Positions 16,841-25,019 of a DNA stretch of 64,000 nt are shown in pieces (within the stretch, counting starts at the first letter, position 1; each line of letters starts with the position of its first letter). Under the pieces are notes generated by a model. It worked only from the letters and a program-made list of their open reading frames with translations. It made no database searches and was not told the DNA's origin. The translations under genes were made by a program, and so were the position numbers. Source of the stretch: Jiangella muralis. Lineage in GTDB: Bacteria; Actinomycetota; Actinomycetes; Jiangellales; Jiangellaceae. The DNA lies in the NCBI RefSeq assembly GCF_001270745.1, contig NZ_KQ434754.1, positions 377,792 through 441,791 on the forward strand, read 5' to 3'.

Positions 16841-17154
16841 CCGAGGGCGTCGCGCTACTGACGGTGTTCGTGCTGGCGGTGTTCGTGGGGTTCGAGGTCG
16901 TGTCGAAGGTCTCGTCCACGCTGCACACCCCGCTGATGTCCGGCGCCAACGCGATCCACGGCGTCATCCTCGTCGGCGCGGTCATCGTGGCCGGGACGGC
17001 GGACGAGGCCGGCGTGCTGGTGGTCGCGCTGATCGCGGTCGTGCTGGCGACCCTGAACCTGGTCGGCGGGTTCGTCGTCACCGACCGGATGCTGGAGATG
17101 TTCGGCGGGAAGCGCGCGGATGCTCCGTCCGCGGCGAAGGAGGGCGGCGAGTGA
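16837..17154 (+). CDS. pntAB: NAD(P) transhydrogenase subunit alpha, part 2
   Basis: A 105-residue membrane subunit beginning at GTG 16837. It has three hydrophobic helices, including the characteristic HTPLMSGANAIHG segment, and contributes to the proton channel (domain II). GTGA overlaps join it to pntAA upstream and pntB downstream, so the three subunits are translationally coupled. The short charged tail (GGKRADAPSAAKEGGE) is probably cytoplasmic. Confidence 0.93.
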   Translation: MTEGVALLTVFVLAVFVGFEVVSKVSSTLHTPLMSGANAIHGVILVGAVIVAGTADEAGVLVVALIAVVLATLNLVGGFVVTDRMLEMFGGKRADAPSAAKEGGE

Positions 17155-18521
17155 TCCCCGTCTGGGCGCAGGTCTGCTACGTCGTCGCCGCCGTCTGTTT
17201 CATCCTCGCCCTCAAGGGCCTCTCGTCGCCGAAGTCCGCCCGGCGCGGCAACCTGATCGGCGCGGTCGGCGCGCTGCTCGCCGTCGTCGTCACGTTCATC
17301 GCCTACGACATCGACAACCTCGGCTGGATCCTGCTCGCGGTCGCCGTCGGTGCCGTGCCCGGCGCCTTGGGTGCCCGGCGGGTCGCGATGACGGCGATGC
17401 CGCAGCTGGTCGCCCTCTTCAACGGCGTCGGCGGCGGCGCCGCTGCCCTCGTCGCACTGCTGGAGGTGCGGCATTCCGAGCTCCTGAGCGACGGCGCGCT
17501 GCTCGCGTCCGCGTTCACGATCCTGATCGGCGCGGTGTCGTTCTCCGGATCCGTCATCACCTTCCTCAAGCTGCAGGAACTGATGACCGGCCGCCCCATC
17601 ACCTTCCCCGGCGGACCGTTCGTGTTCGGCGGCGTGCTGGTGGCGTCGGTGGGCCTCGGCGTGTGGACGGTCGCGACCGGCAGCATGACGCTGGCGATCA
17701 TCCTGGCGCTCGTCGGGCTGCTGGCCGGTGTGCTGCTGGTGCTGCCCGTCGGCGGCGCGGACGTGCCGATCGTCATCTCGCTGCTCAACGCGTTCACCGG
17801 GCTCGCGGTGGCCGCCGGCGGGTACGTGCTGGAGAACGCGCTGCTGCTGGTGGCCGGCACGCTGGTCGGGGCGAGCGGCACGATCCTCACCCGGGCCATG
17901 GCGCGCGCGATGGGCCGCTCGGTGTCGTCGATCCTGTTCGGCGCGTTCAAGGGCGGCTCGTCCGCGGGCGGCGGCGAGGTGTCGGACCGTCCGGTCCGCT
18001 CGGCCGGCCCGGACGACGTCGCGATCATGCTCGCGTACGCGCGCAGGGTCATCGTCGTGCCGGGGTACGGGCTCGCGGTCGCGCAGGCTCAGCACACCAT
18101 CCGCGAGCTGGTCGACCTGCTGGAGAAGCGCGGCGTCGAGGTCGGCTACGCCATCCACCCGGTGGCCGGGCGCATGCCGGGACACATGAACGTGCTGCTC
18201 GCCGAGGCGAACGTGCCGTACGAGCAGCTGCTGGAGATGGACACCGCCAACGGCCAGCTGCGCACGGCCGACGTCGCGCTGGTGGTCGGGGCGAACGACG
18301 TGGTCAATCCGGCGGCGCGGACGTCGCCGGGGTCGCCGATCTACGGCATGCCGATCCTCGACGCCGACCACGCCGGCGCGATCGTGTTCCTCAAGCGCTC
18401 GATGCGGCCCGGGTTCGCCGGAATCGAGAACGAGCTGCTCTTCGACGCCAAGACGACGCTGCTGTTCGGTGACGCGAAGGCGTCGCTGACGGCGCTCGTG
18501 ACGGCGCTGAAGTCGCTCTGA
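17151..18521 (+). CDS. pntB: NAD(P) transhydrogenase subunit beta
   Basis: A 456-residue protein beginning at GTG 17151. The N-terminal half has about nine membrane helices (proton channel). The C-terminal domain III binds NADP(H), with VPGYGLAVAQAQ, HPVAGRMPGHMNVLLAEA and GANDVVNPAA as family motifs. It completes the pntAA-pntAB-pntB operon and interconverts NADH and NADPH, which is notable given the NAD-related cluster at the window's left edge. Confidence 0.94.
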   Translation: MIPVWAQVCYVVAAVCFILALKGLSSPKSARRGNLIGAVGALLAVVVTFIAYDIDNLGWILLAVAVGAVPGALGARRVAMTAMPQLVALFNGVGGGAAALVALLEVRHSELLSDGALLASAFTILIGAVSFSGSVITFLKLQELMTGRPITFPGGPFVFGGVLVASVGLGVWTVATGSMTLAIILALVGLLAGVLLVLPVGGADVPIVISLLNAFTGLAVAAGGYVLENALLLVAGTLVGASGTILTRAMARAMGRSVSSILFGAFKGGSSAGGGEVSDRPVRSAGPDDVAIMLAYARRVIVVPGYGLAVAQAQHTIRELVDLLEKRGVEVGYAIHPVAGRMPGHMNVLLAEANVPYEQLLEMDTANGQLRTADVALVVGANDVVNPAARTSPGSPIYGMPILDADHAGAIVFLKRSMRPGFAGIENELLFDAKTTLLFGDAKASLTALVTALKSL

Positions 18522-18528
18522 GCGGGCG

Positions 18529-19170
18529 TCAGTCGACGACGCCGTAGAGGCGGTCGCCGGCGTCGCCGAGGCCGGGCACGATGTAGCCCTTCTCGTTCAG
18601 CCGCTCGTCGACCGCCGCCGTCACCACCGTGACCGGCACGCCCAGCTCGCGCGTCTCCTCGTCCAGGTGCTGCACGCCCTCGGGCGCGGCCAGCAGGCAG
18701 ACCGCCGTGATGTCGTCGGCGCCCCGGTCGACGAGGAAGTGGACTGCCGCCGCCAGGGTGCCGCCGGTGGCCAGCATCGGGTCGAGCACGTAGCACTGCC
18801 GCCCGGTGAGGTCGTCGGGCAGCCGGGTGGCGTACGTGGTGGCCTGCAGGGTGTCCTCGTCGCGGATCATGCCGAGGAAGCCGACCTCGGCCGTCGGCAC
18901 CAGCCGGGCCATGCCGTCGAGCATGCCGAGGCCCGCACGCAGGATCGGCACGATCAGCGGCTTCGGCGAGCTGAGCTTCACGCCCGTGGTCAACGAGACC
19001 GGCGTCTGGATCTCGACGGTGTCGACGCGCGCCTCGCGGGTGGCCTCGTAGGCCAGCAGCGTGACCAGCTCATCGGCCAGTCGCCGGAACGTGGGCGAGT
19101 CGGTGCGGACGTTGCGCAGCACGGTGAGCTTGTGCGCGACGAGAGGGTGGTCGACGGCCAGCAAACGCAT
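18529..19170 (-). CDS. upp: Uracil phosphoribosyltransferase
   Basis: A 213-residue enzyme of typical length. It converts uracil and PRPP to UMP in pyrimidine salvage. Visible motifs are [11 protein letters not shown], the PRPP-binding loop DPMLATGGT, and the uracil-binding end [12 protein letters not shown]. It converges on pntB with a 7-bp gap and is divergent from a small conserved reading frame. The start at MRLLAVDHP fits the family. Confidence 0.95.
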   Translation of the reverse strand: MRLLAVDHPLVAHKLTVLRNVRTDSPTFRRLADELVTLLAYEATREARVDTVEIQTPVSLTTGVKLSSPKPLIVPILRAGLGMLDGMARLVPTAEVGFLGMIRDEDTLQATTYATRLPDDLTGRQCYVLDPMLATGGTLAAAVHFLVDRGADDITAVCLLAAPEGVQHLDEETRELGVPVTVVTAAVDERLNEKGYIVPGLGDAGDRLYGVVD

Positions 19171-19274
19171 GCGAGGAACTTATAGGAATACGGGCACGCT
19201 CTCGACCAGTTGGGTGCGCTGGTGCTAGCGTCCCCGAGAGTGTGCAGGGGTTGCGTCTGAAGAACGGAGGCAAG

Positions 19275-19487
19275 ATGCCCGAGGGCGCCATAGCCGAGCC
19301 CGTCGGCTCGGGTACAGACGATCCCCCATCCGCCGGCGGCGAACTCGTCGCCGATGCCGCACGTCTGCGTCAGCGGGCGGTCTTCCTCCGCGAACTGGCG
19401 GAGGCCCGCGCGCTGCTCGCTCGTTCGACCCCCTGGCACGGCCGGACCGCGGGACTGCGCAACCGGCTACGGCAGAGCACGCCCTAG
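19275..19487 (+). CDS. Hypothetical protein, 70 aa
   Basis: A 70-residue protein starting at MPEGAIAEP behind a GGAGG site, with the C-terminal half rich in Arg/Leu (ARLRQRAVFLRELAEARALLARS), probably a single amphipathic helix. A start 11 codons upstream exists but lacks a ribosome site. No function is recognised. It lies 27 bp upstream of the tRNA adenosine deaminase-associated gene and could be co-transcribed with it. Confidence 0.55.
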   Translation: MPEGAIAEPVGSGTDDPPSAGGELVADAARLRQRAVFLRELAEARALLARSTPWHGRTAGLRNRLRQSTP

Positions 19488-19514
19488 GAACGCTTCGGTC
19501 TCCGGACAGGCGCC

Positions 19515-19991
19515 GTGGTGTCCGACGATGAGGGTGTCGTCGACTTCGTGGTCGTGGTGTACCGCGAGGCCGGACGCTGGCTGGTCGAGACCGCGCCGCG
19601 ACAGCTCGGGAACGACCTCGGCAAGCTGGTCGACCTGCTGCGCGAGCGGCCGGGCGACGACGGGTCGCTGGCCTTCGTCTCCGTCGACGAGGACTTCTTC
19701 TACGCCGTCCGGCTGATCGGCGGCGACCTGCGGATGCTGCTGTCCGACGTCACCGCCGCGACCGACTGGCCGATGGCCCGCGACGTCGTCGAGCGGCTCG
19801 GGCTGCCGTACCCGGACGATGACGACCCGGTGCAGCCGGCCGGCGATCTGACGATCTTCGCCGACCTCGGCCTCGACCCGATGTCGCTGGCCGCGATCTG
19901 CGACGACATCGACACCTACCCCGACGAGCTGCTGCTACGCATCGCCGCCCGGGCCGGCTTCGGCCCACAGCTCGACGACGTGCTCCCCTAA
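19515..19991 (+). CDS. Putative tRNA adenosine deaminase-associated protein
   Basis: A 158-residue acidic protein starting at GTG 19515. It resembles the actinobacterial family usually encoded beside tadA (DFVVVVYREAGRWLVE, LRMLLSDVTAATDWP, GDLTIFADLGLDP). The biochemical role is unknown; partnership with TadA is inferred from conserved neighbourhood. Here tadA lies about 1.4 kb downstream because an opposite-strand GDH-like gene is between them. The stop codon overlaps the stop of that convergent gene. Confidence 0.78.
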   Translation: MVSDDEGVVDFVVVVYREAGRWLVETAPRQLGNDLGKLVDLLRERPGDDGSLAFVSVDEDFFYAVRLIGGDLRMLLSDVTAATDWPMARDVVERLGLPYPDDDDPVQPAGDLTIFADLGLDPMSLAAICDDIDTYPDELLLRIAARAGFGPQLDDVLP

Positions 19992-21259
19992 ATGCCGCCG
20001 CGCAACCGCATGGCCGCCGCGACGCGGTCGACGGCGAGCGCGTAGCCGGCCTGCCGGTAGCTGCAGTGGTGCTCCTCGCTGAACTCCGCGACCTCGGTGA
20101 ACGTCCGCTCGATGCGTCCGCGCAGCTCCGTCGCCAGCCGCAGCTCGTCCCACGGCACGCCAGCGACGCCCTGTGCCCACTCGGCGTACGCGGCGATGGC
20201 CGCGCCGCCGCCGGCCAGGAGGTCGGGCACGACCCGCACCCCGCGCGCGTCGAGGACGGCGTCGGCCTCCGGCGTGACGGGGTGCGCGGCGCCCTCGACC
20301 ACGATGCCCGCGCGCACGCCGTCGACGTTGAACGCCGTCAGCACCTCGCCGGTGGCCGCCGGGATCAGCACGTCGCAGTCGAGCGTCAGCAGCTCGTCCG
20401 GCGCGATGCGCTGCAGCGGCGCCCGGGAGTCGGCGACGGAGTACCCGGCGGCGGTGGCGCGCAGCAGCTCGGGGACGTCCAGCCCGCGCTCGTTCAGCAC
20501 CGTGCCACCGGCGTCGCCGACCGCGACCACCCGCACGCCGCGCACGAACAGCTCGCGCGCCACCCACGAGCCGACGTGGCCGAAGCCCTGGATCGCCACG
20601 CGCTGCGCCCCGAGGTCGATGCCCCAGCGCCGGGCCGCCGCCTCGAGCACGTACACCAGCCCTCGCCCGGCCGCGGCGTCGCCGCCTGGCACGCCGCCGA
20701 GGCCGAGCGGCTTGCCCGTGACCACGCCGGGCGCGTGCCCGTGCCGGCTTCCGTACGCGTCGAGGAACCAGGCCATGACGCGCGCGTCGGTGTTGAGGTC
20801 GGGCGCGGCGATGTCGAGCCGCGGCCCCATGACGTGGCTGACGGCCAGCGCGTAGCGCCGCGTGAGCGCCTCCAGCTCCGTCGTCGAGTAGTCGGACAGG
20901 TCGATCAGCAGGCTGCCCTGGGCGCCGCCGAATGGCAGGCCGTGCAGCGCCGAACGCCACGTCGTCAGCGACGCCAGTGCGCGGGTCTGCTGGAGGTCGG
21001 CGCGCGGGTGGAAGCGCAACCCGCCGAAGTACGGCCCGCGGGCGGCGTTGTGCTGGACGCGGTACCCCTGCACGACGGCGATGCTGCCGTCGTCGCGGCG
21101 CAGTGGCAGCTGCACGCCGAGCTCGCGGTCGTGCAGCTTGAGCAGCTCGTTCACGCCGGGACGGAGTTCGAGCTGCTCGGCCGCGCGGTCCACCGAACCG
21201 GCCACGGCGATGTCGGGGGTGAGGCCGCGGTCGATCATCGAGAGGGAGGTGAGGGTCAT
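19988..21259 (-). CDS. Glu/Leu/Phe/Val dehydrogenase-family protein lacking catalytic lysines
   Basis: A 423-residue protein with the whole GDH-family architecture: N-terminal substrate domain, then a Rossmann domain with VAIQGFGHVGSWVA. Family enzymes carry three key lysines in GPYKGG, (F/W)KxxL and GGAKGG. Here these read GPYFGG (F78), WRSAL (R102) and GGAQGS (Q114), while the catalytic aspartate of APDLNT (D154) is retained. Normal oxidative deamination therefore looks impossible. The frame is intact, so the gene is probably functional in another role (regulatory, binding, or altered chemistry). It lies between tadA and its associated gene. Confidence 0.85.
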   Translation of the reverse strand: MTLTSLSMIDRGLTPDIAVAGSVDRAAEQLELRPGVNELLKLHDRELGVQLPLRRDDGSIAVVQGYRVQHNAARGPYFGGLRFHPRADLQQTRALASLTTWRSALHGLPFGGAQGSLLIDLSDYSTTELEALTRRYALAVSHVMGPRLDIAAPDLNTDARVMAWFLDAYGSRHGHAPGVVTGKPLGLGGVPGGDAAAGRGLVYVLEAAARRWGIDLGAQRVAIQGFGHVGSWVARELFVRGVRVVAVGDAGGTVLNERGLDVPELLRATAAGYSVADSRAPLQRIAPDELLTLDCDVLIPAATGEVLTAFNVDGVRAGIVVEGAAHPVTPEADAVLDARGVRVVPDLLAGGGAAIAAYAEWAQGVAGVPWDELRLATELRGRIERTFTEVAEFSEEHHCSYRQAGYALAVDRVAAAMRLRGGI

Positions 21260-21382
21260 GGAATCTCCCGTAAAGCGAACGCTCGTTCTTCTAAGTGTGC
21301 ATCGGTGAGACGTGTGTCGTCAAAGCATCCTGTGTCGTTCCTGTGGCCACGCTGAGAAGGCCGGCCGCGTAGGGTCTGGGGC

Positions 21383-21853
21383 ATGTTCGCGGGACCGGCC
21401 GGCCGCCGCCACGAGCCGCTCATGCGCCTCGCGCTGGCCGAGGCCGAACTGGCGCCGTCGACCGGCGACGTCCCGATCGGGGCCGTCGTGGTCGATGCGG
21501 GCGGCGCCGTGCTCGGCCGCGGCCACAACCGGCGCGAGGCCGACGCCGACCCGACGGCGCACGCGGAGGTGCTGGCGCTACGCGCCGCGGCGGCCGTGGC
21601 CGGCGCGTGGCGGCTGGAGGGGTGCACGCTGGTCGTCACGATGGAGCCGTGCTCGATGTGCGCCGGCGCGCTCGTCCTGGCCCGCGTCGACCGGTTGGTC
21701 TACGGCGCGCCCGACCCCAAGGCGGGCGCCGTCGGCTCGCTCTGGGACCTCGTCCGTGATCGCCGGCTCAACCACCGCCCGGAGGTGGTGTCCGGCGTCC
21801 TCGCCGACGAGTGCGGCGCGCTCGTCCGCGAGTTCTTCGCCGCCCAGCGGTGA
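21383..21853 (+). CDS. tadA: tRNA-specific adenosine deaminase
   Basis: A 156-residue zinc deaminase that converts wobble A34 to inosine in tRNA-Arg(ACG). The zinc and proton-shuttle motifs are intact: HAE at 60-62 and PCSMC at 89-93. The family end LWDLVRDRRLNHRPEV is present. The first ATG (21383) is used; an internal start at MRLALAE (codon 14) is also possible. The gene ends four bases before a 35-bp palindrome that overlaps the next start. Confidence 0.94.
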   Translation: MFAGPAGRRHEPLMRLALAEAELAPSTGDVPIGAVVVDAGGAVLGRGHNRREADADPTAHAEVLALRAAAAVAGAWRLEGCTLVVTMEPCSMCAGALVLARVDRLVYGAPDPKAGAVGSLWDLVRDRRLNHRPEVVSGVLADECGALVREFFAAQR

Positions 21854-21856
21854 CTT

Positions 21857-21891
21857 AACATTCATTTATGTATGATACATAGATGAATGTT
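21857..21891. promoter_or_regulatory. 35-bp near-perfect AT-rich palindrome over the ATPase start
   Basis: The 17-base arms (21857-21873 and 21875-21891) flank one central base and are complementary except for one pair. The arms start AACATTCAT and end ATGAATGTT, and the latter supplies the ATG at 21883. Neighbouring DNA is GC-rich, so this block stands out. TATGAT at 21871-21876 could be a -10 for a leaderless transcript. It could be an operator, a terminator for tadA, or both. Confidence 0.65.
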
Positions 21892-23343
21892 GACCCCGGC
21901 CGGTTCTACGGGCGGCGGGCGCTGCTCACCCGGCTGGGCCGCGAGCTCGCGCAGGTCGCCGCCACGGGCCGCGGCCGCATGCTCGCCGTGCGCGGCCGGC
22001 GGCAGGTCGGCAAGTCGCGCCTGCTGACGCACTTCGTCGAGACGTGCGGGCGGCCGTACCTCTACACGACCGCCGTCAAGAACGCCTCGCCGAGCGTGCA
22101 GCTCGCCGGCCTCACCCGCGACGCCCTCGCGTCGACGACGCCGCTCCCGGAGGCGTCCGCGGTGTTCGCCTCGCCGCCGGCGTCGTGGGACGAGTTCTTC
22201 GGCCTCCTCCGGCTCACGCTGCAGCGGTCGCCGGCGGTCGTGGTCGTCGACGAGTTCCCCTGGGCCGTGCAGGCCGACCCGACGCTGGAAGGGACGCTGC
22301 AGAACGCCTGGGACCGCACGCTCGAGAACCTGCCGGTCCTGCTCGTGGTCGTGGGGTCCGACGTCGCCATGATGGAACGGCTGACCGAGCACGACCGCCC
22401 GCTGTTCGGCCGCGCCGGCATCGTCGTCGTCCAGCCGTTCGACCCGTACGAGTGCGCGGAGCTGCTCGGCCCGGACCGCACCGCGGTCGCCGCGTTCGAC
22501 GCGCACCTCGTCACCGGCGGTTACCCACGGCTGCTCGGACGGCTGGCCGCCTCCGGCACGGCGGAGGATTTCGTCCGCGAGCAGCTGGCGGACGAGACCT
22601 CCGACCTCGCCGTGCTGGCGCAGCTCGCCCTCGACGCCGAGTTCCCACCCGACTCCCAGGCCCGCCGGATCCTCACCGCCATCGGCAGCGCCGAGGCCGG
22701 CCCGGTCACGTTCTCGCGGGTCACCCAGACCATCGACGGCGACACCGCGACCGTGCAGACCGCGGTCACCCGGGGCCTGAAGGTCCTCGCGGGCATCGGC
22801 GGGGTGGTCGCGGTCGACCTGCCCGCCGGCGCGGCGCCGAACAGCCGGCTGCGGCGGTACCGCGTCGCCGACCCGTACCTGCGGTTCTGGTTCCGGTTCG
22901 TCGGACCCCAGCTGGCCAACATCGCCCGTGGACGCGGAGACCTCGCGATCGACGCGTTCGGCCGCGGCTGGCCGTCGTGGCGGGGCAAGGCGATCGAGCC
23001 GGTCGTCCGTGCCGCCGTGCTGCGGCTGGCGCCCGACCTCGGGCCGCTGAACGACGCCGACGCCGTCGGGGGCTGGTGGAACCGCGACAACTCGACGGAG
23101 GTCGACCTCGTCGCGGCGCATGGCCCGCTGGTCCGGGCGGTCGGGTCGGTCAAGTGGCGGACGACCACGCCGCTGACCGCCGCCGACGCCGCCGCCCTGC
23201 GCAGTGCCCGCCACGTCCTCCCGGGCGCCGACGCCGCCGCCCTCGTCGCCGTGTGCCCGGCCGGCGCGGCCGGCGACGCCGACGTCGATCTCGTCCTCCG
23301 CGCCGACGACCTCCTCGCCGCCTGGGCCGTCCGCACCTCATGA
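21883..23343 (+). CDS. AAA-type ATPase with C-terminal DUF234-like domain
   Basis: This 486-residue protein belongs to the STAND-like/archaeal-type ATPase group: Walker A RRQVGKSRLL near residue 39, Walker B VVVVDEFPW, then a winged-helix part and a C-terminal DUF234-like segment (RVADPYLRFWFRFV). In related proteins the end forms a PD-(D/E)xK-like nuclease; here EVDLVA is present, but the expected E-x-K reads SVK, so cutting is doubtful. There is no SD; ATG 21883 lies in a palindrome, suggesting leaderless translation. The role is unknown. It separates tadA from tRNA-Ser and may be acquired. Confidence 0.8.
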   Translation: MNVDPGRFYGRRALLTRLGRELAQVAATGRGRMLAVRGRRQVGKSRLLTHFVETCGRPYLYTTAVKNASPSVQLAGLTRDALASTTPLPEASAVFASPPASWDEFFGLLRLTLQRSPAVVVVDEFPWAVQADPTLEGTLQNAWDRTLENLPVLLVVVGSDVAMMERLTEHDRPLFGRAGIVVVQPFDPYECAELLGPDRTAVAAFDAHLVTGGYPRLLGRLAASGTAEDFVREQLADETSDLAVLAQLALDAEFPPDSQARRILTAIGSAEAGPVTFSRVTQTIDGDTATVQTAVTRGLKVLAGIGGVVAVDLPAGAAPNSRLRRYRVADPYLRFWFRFVGPQLANIARGRGDLAIDAFGRGWPSWRGKAIEPVVRAAVLRLAPDLGPLNDADAVGGWWNRDNSTEVDLVAAHGPLVRAVGSVKWRTTTPLTAADAAALRSARHVLPGADAAALVAVCPAGAAGDADVDLVLRADDLLAAWAVRTS

Positions 23344-23399
23344 TCTCGACGGCCCGCTCGATTTCCTACAGCCCCCGAGGCTCCGGTACCCTCGACGGC

Positions 23400-23486
23400 G
23401 GTAGCGTGTCCGAGCGGCCTAAGGAGCACGCCTCGAAAGCGTGTGTGGGGGCAACTCCACCGTGGGTTCAAATCCCACCGCTACCG
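23400..23486 (+). tRNA. tRNA-Ser (CGA)
   Basis: The acceptor GGTAGCG (23400-23406) pairs with CGCTACC (23479-23485), with G as discriminator, and CCA is encoded at 23487-23489. The anticodon stem CACGC/GCGTG holds the loop CTCGAAA, anticodon CGA at 23434-23436. A long variable arm and GGTTCAAATCC T-arm are typical of serine tRNAs. Confidence 0.96.
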
Positions 23487-23492
23487 CCAGCC

Positions 23493-23527
23493 GAAGGGCC
23501 CCACTCGCGTCACCGGTGGGGCCCTTC
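23493..23527 (+). terminator. Terminator after tRNA-Ser(CGA)
   Basis: GAAGGGCCCCAC at 23493-23504 pairs perfectly with GTGGGGCCCTTC at 23516-23527, starting four bases after the encoded CCA, with an 11-base loop. Confidence 0.8.
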
Positions 23528-23606
23528 GTCGTGCCGGCGCTCCGGACCACGTCAGACCAGCTCAGTCGCCCCCACCTGGTCGCCCTTCTAGCCTGGTGGG
23601 AGCTCC

Positions 23607-24869
23607 ATGACGAGGGGGACGGCCATGGCTGGGCACGAGAACATCGCCATCGATCCGAGGCTCGAGGACCTCTACAAGGACCTGCACCGGCATCCGGAAC
23701 TCGGCTTCCAGGAGCATCGCACTGCTGGAATCGTCGCGGATCGGCTACGGGCATCCGGGTTCGACGTGACGACCGGCATCGCCACCACCGGGGCCGTCGG
23801 CATGCTGAGGAACGGATCAGGCCCGACTGCTCTGCTCCGCGCCGACATGGACGCGCTTCCGGTCAAGGAGGACACCGGGCTGGACTACGCCAGCACGGAG
23901 ACCATGACTGACGCGAGCGGCGCGACCGTTCCGGTCGATCACGCGTGCGGCCACGATCTGCACACGACCTGCCTCCTGGGCGCCGCCGACGCGCTCGCCG
24001 CCGACCGGACGAGCTGGTCGGGCACGCTGCTGGTGGTGTTCCAGCCGGCCGAGGAGCTCGGCGCGGGGGCGCAGGCGATGGTGGACGACGGCCTGTACGA
24101 CCGCTTCCCGAAACCCGATGTCGTCCTCGGCCAGCACGTGGCACCGTTGCCGGCTGGCAAGATCGCGGGGCATCCCGGCGCGTCCTACGCGGGCTCGGAC
24201 TCCTTGCGCGCGCGACTCGTCGGCCGCGGTGCACACGGGTCGATGCCCGAGGCCTCGATCGATCCGATCGTGATGGCGGCCGAGACGGTCCTGCGGCTGC
24301 AGACCGTGATCTCCCGCGAGATACCGAGCACCGCGACGGCCGTTCTCACCGTCGGCTCGATCCATGCCGGCGACGCCGCCAACGTGATCCCCGGAGCGGC
24401 CGAGCTGCAGCTGAACATCCGCAGCTACGACACAGGGGTGCGCCAGCGCATCCTCGACAGCGTCGACCGCATCGTCCGCGGAGAGGCCGCGATCGCCGGC
24501 GCGGCCGAGGAGCCCACCATCACCGAGATCGAACGGTTCCCCGTCGTCGTCAACGACCCCGCGGCCCTCGGCCGGACCCTGGACGCGTTCGCCGCATGGC
24601 TCGGACCGGACAACATCCTCGACCCCGGCGCCGGTGCGGGCAGCGAGGACGTCGGCATCCTGGCGACGAGCGCCGCCGCACCCTTGTCCTACTGGTTGCT
24701 CGGTGGCACCGACCCGGCGCTGTTCACGACCGGCGACATGACCGATCCCGCCCTCCTCACCGTGCCGTCCAACCACTCGCCCCACTACGCCCCCGTCGTC
24801 CAGCCGACGCTCACGAACGGCGTCACCGCACTCGTCACCGCGGCCCGCACCTGGATGCCGTCGGCGTAG
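23607..24869 (+). CDS. M20-family amidohydrolase/peptidase (M20D-like)
   Basis: A 420-residue zinc hydrolase of the M20D type (hippurate/indole-acetyl-amino-acid hydrolase-like). Motifs are HRHPELGFQE, ADMDALPVKEDTG, the metal block DHACGHDLH, PAEELGAGA, GQHVAP, dimerisation-domain GRGAHGSMPEASIDP, and SEDVGILA near the end. Either ATG 23607 (GGGAG upstream) or ATG 23625 (AGGGGG upstream) may be used. It cleaves N-acyl or peptide amides; the natural substrate cannot be told. It is probably cytoplasmic and stands alone after tRNA-Ser. Confidence 0.9.
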   Translation: MTRGTAMAGHENIAIDPRLEDLYKDLHRHPELGFQEHRTAGIVADRLRASGFDVTTGIATTGAVGMLRNGSGPTALLRADMDALPVKEDTGLDYASTETMTDASGATVPVDHACGHDLHTTCLLGAADALAADRTSWSGTLLVVFQPAEELGAGAQAMVDDGLYDRFPKPDVVLGQHVAPLPAGKIAGHPGASYAGSDSLRARLVGRGAHGSMPEASIDPIVMAAETVLRLQTVISREIPSTATAVLTVGSIHAGDAANVIPGAAELQLNIRSYDTGVRQRILDSVDRIVRGEAAIAGAAEEPTITEIERFPVVVNDPAALGRTLDAFAAWLGPDNILDPGAGAGSEDVGILATSAAAPLSYWLLGGTDPALFTTGDMTDPALLTVPSNHSPHYAPVVQPTLTNGVTALVTAARTWMPSA

Positions 24870-25019
24870 TGTGCGGGTAGCTCCGCCCTGTCACGCCCCG
24901 CACCCGCCGTCGCCGCCACGTCGCGCTCACCTGTTCGTTACGCCACCAGGCCCGTCGCACTTTAGGCTCAATGCCTGCCGCGACGTGGGTCGCCGGGGAC
25001 GAGGGACGGGGGGTGCGGC

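Noticed and set aside
24870-25019. Possible c-di-AMP riboswitch before the K+/H+ antiporter
   Set aside because: The region is G-rich, but I cannot draw the conserved riboswitch core.
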